Source: an uncultured Clostridia bacterium (GTDB lineage Bacteria; Bacillota; Clostridia; Lachnospirales; Anaerotignaceae). Taken from it: DNA of 36,162 nucleotides. The translations under genes were made by a program, and so were the position numbers. Where the stretch lies: positions 1-36,162 of the forward strand of contig CAJTZO010000011.1 in NCBI GenBank assembly GCA_910583755.1, read 5' to 3'. Positions 8,249 to 16,326 of the stretch are shown in pieces. A model generated the notes under the pieces. The model was not told the origin of the DNA and ran no database searches. It was given only the letters and a program-made list of their open reading frames with translations. How positions within the stretch are numbered: position 1 is the stretch's first letter; each line of letters starts with the position of its first letter.

Positions 8249-8929
8249 ATGTTTAAAAAAATAACCATTATCACAGCAATCATATTTTTAGTTTGTTTTT
8301 TGGGTGTTGCTATTACCCTTCCACTTGGTATTAAAACTACTTTTGGAAATGTGGAAAAATTATTAGAAACCACTAACATTACACCACAAAGAATTGAAAT
8401 TCCATCTAATATAACCACATTAGATATTGACCTAAACTATCGTTATTATAGAGGGCATCTTTTACCAAGACAATCTCCAGATGATACTGCTTATATAGAA
8501 GTATTTAATACAGATACTTATTCTTCTACACAAAATGCAATTACAATTAATTATATAGATGAAACTACTGCAAAAATTGGCTGGGAGGAAGTTTATGGAA
8601 AACTCAAATTTAACAAAGAAACCATAAATAAAACCATTGTAAAAGAGTTACAAAACTATCCTGATGCAATTTTATATATTCCAACTAGAATGAATCTTCA
8701 AACAGACAATGTTTATTATTTTGATAATATCTATTTTAATAATAAAAATGAGTTGATGCAGGAAGAAAAAACAAAAGAAGAACAAGAGCAAATTTTAGAA
8801 CAAGCAGAAAAAATTAGAAATCAACAGCAAGAAGAAGAAGAAAGAATATTAGAAAAAGCAGAAGAAATTATGGAACAACGACAAATAGAAATGGATATGC
8901 AGCAAGGAGCAATGGACCAAGACTATTAA
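8249..8929 (+). CDS. Membrane-anchored protein, DUF4097-like region with C-terminal coiled coil
   Basis: The 226-residue protein starts after TAAGGAGGA with a single membrane segment (residues about 5-27) and no clear signal-peptidase site, so it is probably anchored and faces outward. Residues about 45-170 are beta-rich and carry a pattern like the DUF4097/adhesin-like proteins that usually close PadR-DUF1700 operons, but they are short and divergent. The final 50-60 residues are almost purely Glu, Gln, Lys and Arg, a predicted coiled coil. The coiled-coil tail is unusual for the family. The stop codon lies inside a hairpin (8915-8939). Function unknown, likely tied to the DUF1700 protein. 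Confidence 0.7.
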   Translation: MFKKITIITAIIFLVCFLGVAITLPLGIKTTFGNVEKLLETTNITPQRIEIPSNITTLDIDLNYRYYRGHLLPRQSPDDTAYIEVFNTDTYSSTQNAITINYIDETTAKIGWEEVYGKLKFNKETINKTIVKELQNYPDAILYIPTRMNLQTDNVYYFDNIYFNNKNELMQEEKTKEEQEQILEQAEKIRNQQQEEEERILEKAEEIMEQRQIEMDMQQGAMDQDY

Positions 8930-8939
8930 AGCCTTGGTC
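8915..8939 (+). terminator. Hairpin spanning the stop codon of the third padR-operon gene
   Basis: GACCAAG (8915-8921) pairs with CTTGGTC (8933-8939), and the TAA stop at 8927-8929 falls in the loop. No U-tract follows. Instead the dispersed repeat begins 3 bases later (TTGTCAAAAAACC at 8943). Confidence 0.55.
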
Positions 8940-8942
8940 AGC

Positions 8943-9110
8943 TTGTCAAAAAACCTTGAGGGCTAGCCCTCAAACTCCTACTTCTTTCTTGAAAGAAAGA
9001 AGCAAAGAACCTTAATGCGAAACTAGCGTTTCGCTAAAAATATTAATTTTATAAGAAAAAACGCTAGTTTTTCCATGAAAGTTTTTTGTCCAACTTTTTT
9101 AAAAAAAGTT
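8943..9110 (+). repeat. Dispersed multi-hairpin repeat, copy A
   Basis: Copy A begins TTGTCAAAAAACC and then carries palindrome 1 TTGAGGGCTAGCCCTCAA (8956-8973), palindrome 2 with arms CTTCTTTCTT/GAAAGAAGAAG-like, the joint CAAAGAACCTT, palindrome 3 GCGAAACTAGCGTTTCGC, palindrome 4 around ACGCTAGTTTTTCC, the joint GTTTTTTGTCCAA and palindrome 5 (AACTTTTTT/AAAAAAAGTT). It lies 3' of the padR operon in the same orientation. Palindrome 6 is missing. No open reading frame is present, so it is non-coding. Confidence 0.85.
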
Positions 9111-9141
9111 TATCTATTCTTTTATAGACTAATAAAAAAAG

Positions 9142-9175
9142 AACCCCAGCTTCTTTGAAAAAAGAAGCTGGGGTT
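9142..9175 (-). terminator. Intrinsic terminator of the chemoreceptor gene
   Basis: A perfect 15-bp stem (AACCCCAGCTTCTTT at 9142-9156 with its complement at 9161-9175) has a GAAA/TTTC loop. On the minus strand it is followed by a T-rich tail (CTTTTTTATT). It lies 18 bases after the chemoreceptor stop. Confidence 0.9.
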
Positions 9176-9193
9176 TTAGGACTGTCCTAAAAC

Positions 9194-10954
9194 TTAATAT
9201 TTACTCATATCATCCATTACAAAATTATAATCTTCTTCTGGTTCTTCTTCTAATGAAATGTTAATTCCGCTATTTTCCATTCCATCACATTTAAACTGCA
9301 TCATTAATCTTCTCATATCAATTGCTTGTGCAGACAATTCTTGACTTGCTGCTGCACTTTCTTCACTTGTTGCAGAGTTTGTTTGAATAACAGCAGAAAT
9401 CTGGTCAACGCCAATGGTAACATTACCTACAGCAGTTGCTTGTTTTTCACTAGCATCGGCAATGGTATCAATTAATGTTACAACTTCTTTTGTTACAGAA
9501 ACAGCATCTTCCAGAGTTTTCGCTGTTTCTTCTGCAATTTTAGAACCATTTTCTACTGCTCTTATGGTGTCTTCAATCAACATTGTGGTACTGCTTGCAG
9601 CTTCTCCAGATTTTCCAGCCAAATTTCTAACCTCATCTGCTACAACAGCAAATCCTTTTCCGGCTGTACCAGCCCTTGCAGCTTCTACAGCGGCGTTCAG
9701 CGCTAATATATTGGTTTGGAATGCAATGTCATCAATCGTTTTAATAATTTTAGAAATTTCTTGTGATTTATCTGTAATTTCTCCCATTGCTCTCATCATT
9801 TCATGCATTTGTTCATTACTAATATCAATTTGATTTCCTGCTGTCTGGGATTTTTTACTTGCTTCTTTTGCATGTTCTGCATTTTTTGTAATCTGTTGAG
9901 AAATTTCTGTAATGGTAGCAGAAAGTTCTTCTACAGAACTAGCTTGTTCTGTTGCACCTTGTGCCAATGCTTGAGAACCACTAGAAACTTGTTCTGCATT
10001 TCCAGAAACCCTACCTGACATCTCATTGATTTTAAGAATAGTGCTAGACATACCATTTAATAATTTATTAATAGAGTTTTCTATATCTTTAAATTCTCCT
10101 TGGAAAGATTCTGATAAATGTACCGTAAAATTGCCATTTGCCATTTCTCCCATTACTAAGTCAATATCTGCAATATATGCTGCCAACGTTTTTAAAGAAA
10201 TACGAACATCATCTGCTAACTGTCCAATCACGTCTGCTGATTCATATGCAATATGTCCGCTTAAATCGCCTTCTGCCATTTTTCTTGCAACCGCTTGTAC
10301 TTCTTTGATAGGATTGGTAATCCCTTTTGTCAAAAATACAGCAAAAGCAAAACTGATAATAATACTTACAATCAGTAATATAATAATTAATAATTCTAAT
10401 AGTTCAGCTGTTCTTTCTGTGTTTGTTAAAACATCCACTTGTTCTGTATCTAATAAGTCTTCAAATTGTTCTGCTATTACTGCAGATTCTGCCAAAAGAG
10501 GAATACAACTTTCTCTTAATAAATTTAACGCTTCCTCATCTGCGCCAGATTGTCTATATAATATAACTCTATCTGCTTCTGAAATCCAAGTTGTTAATTT
10601 ATCAGCGTATTGGTTGATTTCGTTATATGTTTGTCCATAATGTGTTTTTAATAAATTAATTTCTTCTTCCAATGATGCTTGTGTTTCTCTAAATTGTTTT
10701 TCATAAGTCTGTAAGTTTGTGTTTTCATCTTCCAATATCATGTCACGTACATATTTTCCCATCATATTCAAATGTAATCTTGCTTTAATTAATGTGGTTG
10801 TATGATGAATTGGTCCAGCAACTGCATTGTTATAGTTATTTCTTGTGTGCGACAAAGAAAAAATAGAAATAATTGTAATGATTGTAGATAAAAAAATCAC
10901 AACAATAAATCCACCCAAAAGCCTTGTCCTAATTTGTAAATTTTTCACTTTCAT
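9194..10954 (-). CDS. Methyl-accepting chemotaxis protein with 4HB-type sensor
   Basis: This 586-residue chemoreceptor has membrane helix 1 at about 13-33, a periplasmic-type four-helix-bundle sensor of about 150 residues, membrane helix 2 at about 184-210, a HAMP domain, a second HAMP-like helical segment (MANGNFTVHL) and a cytoplasmic signalling domain. The CheA/CheW-binding hairpin tip is highly conserved (DDIAFQTNILALNAAVEAAR, then AGTAGKGFAVVADEVRNLAGKS). It should sense a small external ligand and control the CheA kinase. No C-terminal methylase-tethering pentapeptide is seen. No other che or flagellar genes are in the window. It has its own promoter and terminator, so it is monocistronic. 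GGGGAG precedes ATG 10954. Confidence 0.95.
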   Translation of the reverse strand: MKVKNLQIRTRLLGGFIVVIFLSTIITIISIFSLSHTRNNYNNAVAGPIHHTTTLIKARLHLNMMGKYVRDMILEDENTNLQTYEKQFRETQASLEEEINLLKTHYGQTYNEINQYADKLTTWISEADRVILYRQSGADEEALNLLRESCIPLLAESAVIAEQFEDLLDTEQVDVLTNTERTAELLELLIIILLIVSIIISFAFAVFLTKGITNPIKEVQAVARKMAEGDLSGHIAYESADVIGQLADDVRISLKTLAAYIADIDLVMGEMANGNFTVHLSESFQGEFKDIENSINKLLNGMSSTILKINEMSGRVSGNAEQVSSGSQALAQGATEQASSVEELSATITEISQQITKNAEHAKEASKKSQTAGNQIDISNEQMHEMMRAMGEITDKSQEISKIIKTIDDIAFQTNILALNAAVEAARAGTAGKGFAVVADEVRNLAGKSGEAASSTTMLIEDTIRAVENGSKIAEETAKTLEDAVSVTKEVVTLIDTIADASEKQATAVGNVTIGVDQISAVIQTNSATSEESAAASQELSAQAIDMRRLMMQFKCDGMENSGINISLEEEPEEDYNFVMDDMSKY

Positions 10955-11022
10955 AATCTCCCCTCATAAACTATTTTTAAAAAAATTACTTTGAAAGAAT
11001 TAACATAAACTTAGCTAGATAA

Positions 11023-11051
11023 ATTTTAACACTAGGTACCAATATTGTCAA
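11023..11051 (-). promoter_or_regulatory. Sigma-A promoter of the chemoreceptor gene
   Basis: On the minus strand TTGACA (11046-11051), 17 bases, TAAAAT (11023-11028). The -35 is a perfect match. No sigma-28 (flagellar) type promoter was seen, so expression looks vegetative. Confidence 0.75.
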
Positions 11052-11080
11052 TAGAATCTATATTGTGCAAAATGATGTTT

Positions 11081-12655
11081 TTATCTATCCTTTCGGAAAA
11101 TTGTTTCTGCTGTAATTATGCCATCAATAGCAGCAGAAACAATGCCTCCAGCATATCCAGCACCTTCTCCCACAGGGTATAATCCTTTGACAGAAATGCT
11201 CTCTCTTTGTTCATTTCTTACAATTCTGATAGGAGACGAACTTCTACTTTCCACTGCTGTCAAAACGGCATCTTTTTTATCAAATCCTTGCAATTTTTTA
11301 CCAAATTCTGGAATTGCTTCTTGTAATGCTTCTGTCATAAATTGTGGCAAAATATCTGCTATATTACAAAACATAACCGTAGGTTGACAAGTGCTATTAA
11401 TTTCTCCCCAACTTTCCGAACACTTCCCTTCCAAAAAATCTCCTACTAACTGCACAGGAATCGCTCCTTTTCCCAGTTGAAAAGCTTTTTCTTCTAGTTT
11501 TCTTTGTAGAAACATACCTTCTAATACATTTTGACTCCCAAAATCTTCCGGAAATACCTGTACTAGTAGAGCACTATTTGCGTTAATACCATCTCTTTTA
11601 TATTCACTCATCCCATTGACTGCAAGGTGTCCCTTTTCTGAAGAAGCATTCACAACTATGCCACCCGGACACATACAAAAGGTATAGACAGCTCTCCCCT
11701 TTTTTGTGGTGTAAGTTAATTTATAATCTGCTGCTGGTAATTTGGAAGCTTTTTCTCCATATTGTGCTTGATTTATCATACTTTGCTTATGTTCAATTCG
11801 AACACCCATTGCAAAAGGTTTTTGTTCCAAACAAATTCCTTTTTTATGCAAAAGCGCAAAAATATCTCTTGCACTGTGTCCCGTTGCCAATACAACAACT
11901 TCTGTATTAATTCTTTTTCCATCATTGATAATGACAGCCTTTATTTTTCCTTCTGCTATTTTTAAATCAGTCACTTTACTGTCAAACCAAACTTCTCCCC
12001 CTAAAGAAATAATTTTTTTTCGGATGTTTTTGACAACTTGTTTTAATTTATCTGTACCAATATGAGGTTTATTGTCATACAGTATTTCTTGTGGTGCACC
12101 TGCTTCTACTAATTCCTCCAAGACTTTACGAGAACGAATGTCTTTACTTCTTGTGGTCAGTTTTCCATCTGAAAAAGTTCCAGCGCCGCCTTCTCCAAAT
12201 TGTACGTTACTTTCTGTATTTAATTCTTTCCCAGCCCAAAATTCTTGCACTGTTTTGCTTCTTCGGTCAACATCTTGTCCTCTTTCCAGTATTATCGGGC
12301 AAAGTCCCATTTCTGCCAATAATAAACCTGCAAACATTCCTGCTGGTCCAAACCCTATAATTATAGGTCTTGTTTTTAAAACGGGCTTTCCTTGTGGAAA
12401 ATAATACGTCATGTCTAGGGCAATGGTCACATTTTTGGCTCTTGTGTGCTCTAAAACTTTTTTTTCATTTTTTAATTTAACATCTACTGTATAAACATAC
12501 TGAATCTTTTCTTTTTTTCTGGCATCTAGTCCTTTTTTATATATCTTCCATGCAAGAATTTCCTCACTATTGATATGCAGCCTTTTTTTAATCTTTTGTT
12601 CTAGTACCTTCTCATTTTCTTCTAACTTTAATTTTATTTCTCCAACGCGAATCAT
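11081..12655 (-). CDS. COG2509-type FAD-dependent oxidoreductase
   Basis: This 524-residue flavoprotein belongs to the COG2509 group of uncharacterised FAD-dependent dehydrogenases common in Clostridia. An N-terminal segment of about 90 residues precedes the dinucleotide-binding GFGPAG at 101-106. Then come the signature GEGGAGTFSDGKLTTR, the VVLATGHSARD strand, and a C-terminal GEGAGYAGGI FAD contact. The substrate is unknown. The protein has no membrane segment. It follows a small membrane protein gene on the same strand with a 100-base gap, which may hold a degraded repeat copy. The ribosome site AAGGAG is upstream of ATG 12655. Confidence 0.88.
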   Translation of the reverse strand: MIRVGEIKLKLEENEKVLEQKIKKRLHINSEEILAWKIYKKGLDARKKEKIQYVYTVDVKLKNEKKVLEHTRAKNVTIALDMTYYFPQGKPVLKTRPIIIGFGPAGMFAGLLLAEMGLCPIILERGQDVDRRSKTVQEFWAGKELNTESNVQFGEGGAGTFSDGKLTTRSKDIRSRKVLEELVEAGAPQEILYDNKPHIGTDKLKQVVKNIRKKIISLGGEVWFDSKVTDLKIAEGKIKAVIINDGKRINTEVVVLATGHSARDIFALLHKKGICLEQKPFAMGVRIEHKQSMINQAQYGEKASKLPAADYKLTYTTKKGRAVYTFCMCPGGIVVNASSEKGHLAVNGMSEYKRDGINANSALLVQVFPEDFGSQNVLEGMFLQRKLEEKAFQLGKGAIPVQLVGDFLEGKCSESWGEINSTCQPTVMFCNIADILPQFMTEALQEAIPEFGKKLQGFDKKDAVLTAVESRSSSPIRIVRNEQRESISVKGLYPVGEGAGYAGGIVSAAIDGIITAETIFRKDR

Positions 12656-12755
12656 TTTTATTCTCCTTTTTTCCTGTTACAATTGGTTTGTCAAAAAAGT
12701 TTGTGGGAATTTGAAACAAAACCTCAAAGTTTTGACTTTATGAACAAACGACCGA

Positions 12756-13055
12756 TTAAGGTTTTTGTTCTTGATATTGTTTACTCCACTTTGAAAAAGA
12801 AATCAATATTAAAATCATAACGGCAAAAAATAACATTGCATTATATTTTCCTTCTAAAATTCTTGATATAAATTTGTCAAATAAAATAAATAACACACCT
12901 ATCAATAATTCAAATTTTCCTAAGCCTTTGGTATATTCCATCTTATATTGTGGTGCAATTCCTTTTTTATTTTCTGCAAATTTTTCTGTCATAAAAAAAT
13001 CTCTAATTCCCTGAAAAATCCATATTACACCAAATATTGTTAATATTCCAACCAT
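12756..13055 (-). CDS. Small integral membrane protein, unknown function
   Basis: This protein of 99 residues has three hydrophobic segments, at about 2-17, 50-62 and 70-90, separated by a charged loop with KKGIAPQYKMEYTKGLGKFE. I do not recognise the family. I use ATG 13055, which is 8 bases after AGGAGG. An in-frame ATG at 13061 is only 2 bases from it. A possible promoter lies upstream (TATAAT on the minus strand at 13109-13114 with a weak -35). Confidence 0.7.
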   Translation of the reverse strand: MVGILTIFGVIWIFQGIRDFFMTEKFAENKKGIAPQYKMEYTKGLGKFELLIGVLFILFDKFISRILEGKYNAMLFFAVMILILISFSKWSKQYQEQKP

Positions 13056-13155
13056 AAACATAGCCTCCTATATTGGTACTTCACTTCATTTTTACAATTT
13101 TTCTTTTTATTATAGCACAAATATCATATTTTTGTCTTTTTATTTATAATTAACA

Positions 13156-13184
13156 TTGACGAAAAAAAGCAATTTCTATATACT
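13156..13184 (+). promoter_or_regulatory. Sigma-A promoter of the pyrophosphatase gene
   Basis: TTGACG (13156-13161), 17 bases, TATACT (13179-13184), each one mismatch from consensus. Transcription should start near 13191, giving a leader of about 85 bases rich in short ATAT dyads. Confidence 0.7.
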
Positions 13185-13276
13185 AAATATAAACATATTT
13201 AACATCACCGTCATAATATCATGTTATTATCTGTCATTAATATGATACAAATTTATAAGGAAAGAAGGTATTATTT

Positions 13277-14935
13277 ATGGCTGTACAAGAAAAAAAACCT
13301 ATCTATGTCATAGGACATAAAAATCCAGATACAGACTCTATTTGTTCTGCTATTTCTTATGCGAATTTAAAAAACAAATTGAGTGATAATCTTTATATTC
13401 CTATGCGTGCAGGACAAATCAGCAACGAAACCCGTTTTATTTTGGAAACATTCGGCGTAGAAAGCCCGCAACTTATTACAGATGTTGCAACACAAGTCAA
13501 AGACCTTTCCATTAAAAAGCCACAAGGTCTTGCTAGAGATATTTCTTTAAGAAGAGCATGGACTTTAATGCGTGACACCAAAGATGCTACCATGCCTGTT
13601 ATTGATGAAAATGGTGCATTAGAAGGCATTATTGCCTTAAAAGACATTGCAACTGCAAACATGGACATCTATGAAACACATATTCTTTCTCTTTCTAAAA
13701 CACCTTACAAAAATATTTTAGAAACCATTGATGGTACGATGGTTGTAGGAGATGAAAACGGTTATGTAGAACAGGGGAAATTATTAATCGGTGCGGCAAA
13801 CCCTGACCTTTTAGAAAGTTATGTAGAAGAAGGAGACATTCTTGTTACAGGAAATCGTTACGAATCTCAGCTTTGTGGTATCGAAATGGATGCAGGCTGT
13901 ATCATCGTATGTATGGGTGCTTCTATTTCCAAAACAATCCAAAAGTTAGCATCTCAGCACAACTGTCGTATTATCAGCACACCTCATGATACCTATATGG
14001 TTGCTAGATTGATTACTCAAAGTACCCCAGTCGGTTATTTTATGAAAAAAACAAAACTACATACTTTTAAGACAGAGGACTTTGTAAATGACATTAAAAG
14101 TGCTGTTGCAAAAATAAGACATAGAGAATTTCCTATTTTAGACAGCGAAGGAAATTATTGTGGTATGCTTTCCCGCCGTTCCTTGATTGACATGGACAAA
14201 AAGAAAGTGATTATGGTAGACCATAATGAAAAATCCCAAGCAGTAGATGGTATTGATGATGCAGAAATATTGGAAGTGATTGACCATCATAAAATTGGGA
14301 CTATCGAAACCATTGCTCCTGTTTATTTCCGCAATCAACCAGTTGGTTGTACTGCAACCATTGTTTATCAAATGTATTGTGAAAATGAAGTTGAAATTGA
14401 GCCTAATATTGCTGGTTTGCTTTGTTCTGCAATTATTTCTGATACATTGATGTTCCGTTCTCCAACCTGTACACCAGCAGATAAACAAGCGGCTGGTGCA
14501 TTAGCAAATATTGCAAAAATTGACATTGCCCTTCATGCTGCGGAAATGTTCCGCGCTGGCAGTGCATTACAGGACAAAACAGAAGAAGAAATTTTTTATC
14601 AAGATTTCAAAAAGTTTAGTACAGAAGATGTAAATTTTGGAGTAGGTCAAGTTTCTTCTATGGATAAGCAAGAATTAGAAGCCTTACGTCCTAAAATAGA
14701 AGAATATATGCTTGCTTCCTTACAAAAAACAGGATTAAATATGATGTTCTTTTTATTGACTGACATTATTGAAGAATCTTCTATTACCCTTTTTGTAGGA
14801 GAGCATGCTCCAGAACTGATAAAATCTGCTTTTCAGGCAGAAATTGAAGCAGGGCAACATCATACTTACTTAAAAGGTGTTGTTTCCAGAAAAAAACAGC
14901 TTATTCCTAAATTAATGGCAGCTTTACAGCAATAA
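13277..14935 (+). CDS. ppaC: Manganese-dependent inorganic pyrophosphatase with CBS and DRTGG domains
   Basis: This family II (DHH superfamily) enzyme hydrolyses pyrophosphate to phosphate in the cytosol, driving biosynthetic reactions. The DHH domain opens with GHKNPDTDS. A regulatory insert of about 230 residues holds a first CBS motif (ATMPVIDENGALEGIIALKDI), a DRTGG-like segment and a second CBS motif (EFPILDSEGNYCGMLSRRSL). The catalytic core resumes with VDHNE and the metal-binding VIDHH. The DHHA2 domain ends with the substrate-binding SRKKQ. At 552 residues it is the long, nucleotide-regulated form in which CBS domains bind adenine nucleotides. It is monocistronic, followed by repeat copy B between two copies of its terminator hairpin. 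Confidence 0.95.
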   Translation: MAVQEKKPIYVIGHKNPDTDSICSAISYANLKNKLSDNLYIPMRAGQISNETRFILETFGVESPQLITDVATQVKDLSIKKPQGLARDISLRRAWTLMRDTKDATMPVIDENGALEGIIALKDIATANMDIYETHILSLSKTPYKNILETIDGTMVVGDENGYVEQGKLLIGAANPDLLESYVEEGDILVTGNRYESQLCGIEMDAGCIIVCMGASISKTIQKLASQHNCRIISTPHDTYMVARLITQSTPVGYFMKKTKLHTFKTEDFVNDIKSAVAKIRHREFPILDSEGNYCGMLSRRSLIDMDKKKVIMVDHNEKSQAVDGIDDAEILEVIDHHKIGTIETIAPVYFRNQPVGCTATIVYQMYCENEVEIEPNIAGLLCSAIISDTLMFRSPTCTPADKQAAGALANIAKIDIALHAAEMFRAGSALQDKTEEEIFYQDFKKFSTEDVNFGVGQVSSMDKQELEALRPKIEEYMLASLQKTGLNMMFFLLTDIIEESSITLFVGEHAPELIKSAFQAEIEAGQHHTYLKGVVSRKKQLIPKLMAALQQ

Positions 14936-14976
14936 ACTTTGCTTTCCTCTTGTTTAGCACCATTTCAAAATTGTTA

Positions 14977-15008
14977 TTCCTTTTTTGAAAGGAAAAGATA
15001 AAAACTTT
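14977..15008 (+). repeat. Possible solo hairpin-2 fragment
   Basis: TTCCTTTTTTGAAAGGAA (14977-14994) followed by AAGATAAAAACTTTT resembles hairpin 2 and its CAAAGAACTTT tail. It lies 42 bases after the pyrophosphatase stop in the same orientation. Similarity is partial. Confidence 0.4.
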
Positions 15009-15038
15009 TGCCCATCACCCTTTTAGGTGGTGGGCTTA
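15009..15038 (+). terminator. Terminator hairpin of the pyrophosphatase gene, first copy (no U-tract)
   Basis: The stem GCCCATCACC/GGTGGTGGGC is identical over 30 bases to the copy at 15233-15262. Here the T-rich tail is missing and the dispersed repeat starts 2 bases downstream. The two copies form direct repeats that flank the element. Confidence 0.8.
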
Positions 15039-15040
15039 GC

Positions 15041-15213
15041 TTGTCCAAAAACCTTGAGGGCTAACCCTCAAACTCCTCAAAGAACTTTAATGCGAAACTA
15101 GCGTTCCACTAAAAATATTAATTTGATAAGGAAAAACACTAGTTTTTCCATGAAAGTTTTTTGTCCAACTTTTTTTTAAAAAGTTGGTGGGTGTGGGTGA
15201 AATCCACAAAAAA
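15041..15213 (+). repeat. Dispersed multi-hairpin repeat, copy B
   Basis: Copy B starts TTGTCCAAAAACC, has palindrome 1 with one change (GGGCTAACCC), lacks palindrome 2, and keeps the CAAAGAACTTTAATGCGAAACTAGCG stretch in degraded form, palindrome 4 (GGAAAAACACTAGTTTTTCC), the joint GTTTTTTGTCCAAC, palindrome 5 and palindrome 6 (GTGGGTG...CCAC) with an A-run. It follows the pyrophosphatase gene in the same orientation. The whole insert, 15039-15232, is enclosed by identical 30-bp direct repeats. Confidence 0.85.
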
Positions 15214-15232
15214 ATACTTTCTTAACAAATTA

Positions 15233-15271
15233 TGCCCATCACCCTTTTAGGTGGTGGGCTTACTTTTGTTT
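15233..15271 (+). terminator. Intrinsic terminator, second copy with T-rich tail
   Basis: This is the same 30-base hairpin unit as 15009-15038, here followed by CTTTTGTTTG, so this copy keeps the ancestral terminator form. It probably ended the pyrophosphatase transcript before the repeat arrived and still can. Confidence 0.8.
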
Positions 15272-15298
15272 GTCACAAAAAAGAATTTTCCGTTTTTT

Positions 15299-15336
15299 TG
15301 AAGTTTTTTTCTTTCTTATATCGTTTATGATATAAG
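15299..15336 (+). promoter_or_regulatory. ECF-like promoter and perfect dyad upstream of the sigma-factor operon
   Basis: TGAAGT (15299-15304), 17 bases, CGTT (15322-15325) resembles an ECF sigma promoter (TGAAAC, 16-17 bases, CGT). It overlaps a perfect inverted repeat CTTATATC-N6-GATATAAG (15315-15336). ECF operons are often autoregulated, so this could be the operon's own target site. No good sigma-A promoter fits here. Confidence 0.45.
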
Positions 15337-15371
15337 GGTGTAAAAAATGTTTGACAGAAAGGGGGAAAGAT

Positions 15372-15872
15372 ATGACAACAGAACAATGGCAAAAAAGTAT
15401 AGAACAATATGAAAAATTAATCTTTACAATCTGTTATCAAATGGTACATGACTATCATGAAGCACAAAATTTAACACAAGAAACTTTTCTTTCCGCCTAT
15501 ACCCACAAAGAAAGCTGTCAAATGGAAACTGTCAGACCCTGGTTAGCTCGCATTGCGACAAACAAAGCAAAAGATTATTTAAAAAGCGCTTATTTTCGTA
15601 AAGAACGTATGGAAATTAGTGAAGGAGAAAGGGACCCCTCTCCTTTACCAGAAGTAATTTATTTACAAAAAGAAGGTATGGAAAAAATCAAAAAATATAT
15701 TTTGAATTTGCAAGAACCTTACAATATGGTAAGCTGTATGTATTTTTTAGAGGGAAAATCCATCAACGAAATTTCAGAAATCTTAGAACGCCCTTCAAAA
15801 ACAGTACAAACACAACTTTACCGTAGTAAAAAAATATTACGAGAAAAAATGAAGGAGGAGGGAAATGCATGA
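15372..15872 (+). CDS. ECF-type RNA polymerase sigma factor
   Basis: The 166-residue protein has sigma region 2 (QYEKLIFTICYQMVHDYHEAQNLTQETFLSAYTH) and region 4 (NMVSCMYFLEGKSINEISEILERPSKTVQTQLYRSKKILREKM), with no region 1 or 3, as in ECF sigma factors. I start at ATG 15372 with AAAGGGGGA upstream. An in-frame TTG at 15351 lies before that site and is rejected. The 3' end overlaps the anti-sigma gene by 4 bases, and the third gene encodes a membrane protein, so the operon looks like an envelope-signal module. Its regulon beyond a possible self-promoter is not visible. Confidence 0.9.
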   Translation: MTTEQWQKSIEQYEKLIFTICYQMVHDYHEAQNLTQETFLSAYTHKESCQMETVRPWLARIATNKAKDYLKSAYFRKERMEISEGERDPSPLPEVIYLQKEGMEKIKKYILNLQEPYNMVSCMYFLEGKSINEISEILERPSKTVQTQLYRSKKILREKMKEEGNA

Positions 15873-16315
15873 TGATTTTTCATAAAAATGGGCATATCAC
15901 AGCAGAAGGTTTTTTTCTATTGGTAACAGAAAAAGCAGATGAAATGCAAAGATTGGAATTATCAGAACACCTTTCTTTTTGCGATGAATGTTTAGAACAG
16001 TATTTAAAAGAAATAGAAAAAATAACATTATTAGAAACAGAAGAAAGTATTGCAAAGCGTGTAATCAGGCAGGTAAAACATAAAACAGCTTTTTTCGTTC
16101 AAAAGAGATTTGGCACAGCTATTGTTGCTGCTTGTATCTCTATGCTGCTGTGGACATCTGGAGCATTTTCCTATGAGATGATAGTGTGGCAGACAGATAC
16201 TGTAGAACGTTTGGAAGAAGGAATGGAAAAAATTCGCTGGCAAAATCAAAATAAATTACATGATGTATCATGGAAATATCAACAAATTTTTGATAAACTA
16301 GATAAAATGAGATAG
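15869..16315 (+). CDS. Membrane-anchored zinc-type anti-sigma factor
   Basis: The 148-residue protein has an N-terminal cytosolic helical domain with the zinc anti-sigma pattern H34-x3-C38-x2-C41 (HLSFCDEC), then one membrane helix at about 83-105 and a short extracytoplasmic helical tail of about 45 residues. This is the layout of anti-sigma factors that hold an ECF sigma at the membrane. ATG 15869 overlaps the sigma stop, with a second ATG directly after it. AAGGAGGAGGG provides the ribosome site. The extracytoplasmic tail has no recognised sensor fold, so the signal is unknown. Confidence 0.85.
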   Translation: MMIFHKNGHITAEGFFLLVTEKADEMQRLELSEHLSFCDECLEQYLKEIEKITLLETEESIAKRVIRQVKHKTAFFVQKRFGTAIVAACISMLLWTSGAFSYEMIVWQTDTVERLEEGMEKIRWQNQNKLHDVSWKYQQIFDKLDKMR

Positions 16316-16326
16316 GAGGGAGAAGC

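Noticed and set aside
10026..10640. A 204-residue plus-strand reading frame antisense to the chemoreceptor gene
   Set aside because: It is the shadow of a strongly conserved gene, has no ribosome site and shows Ile/Ser/Asn-rich composition typical of antisense frames.
12660..12755. A fifth copy of the dispersed repeat in the gap before the COG2509 gene
   Set aside because: GTCAAAA..TTTTGAC and GTTTTGAC/TTTTTTGACAAA resemble the element ends, but none of the palindromes is present, so a degraded copy cannot be told from chance.
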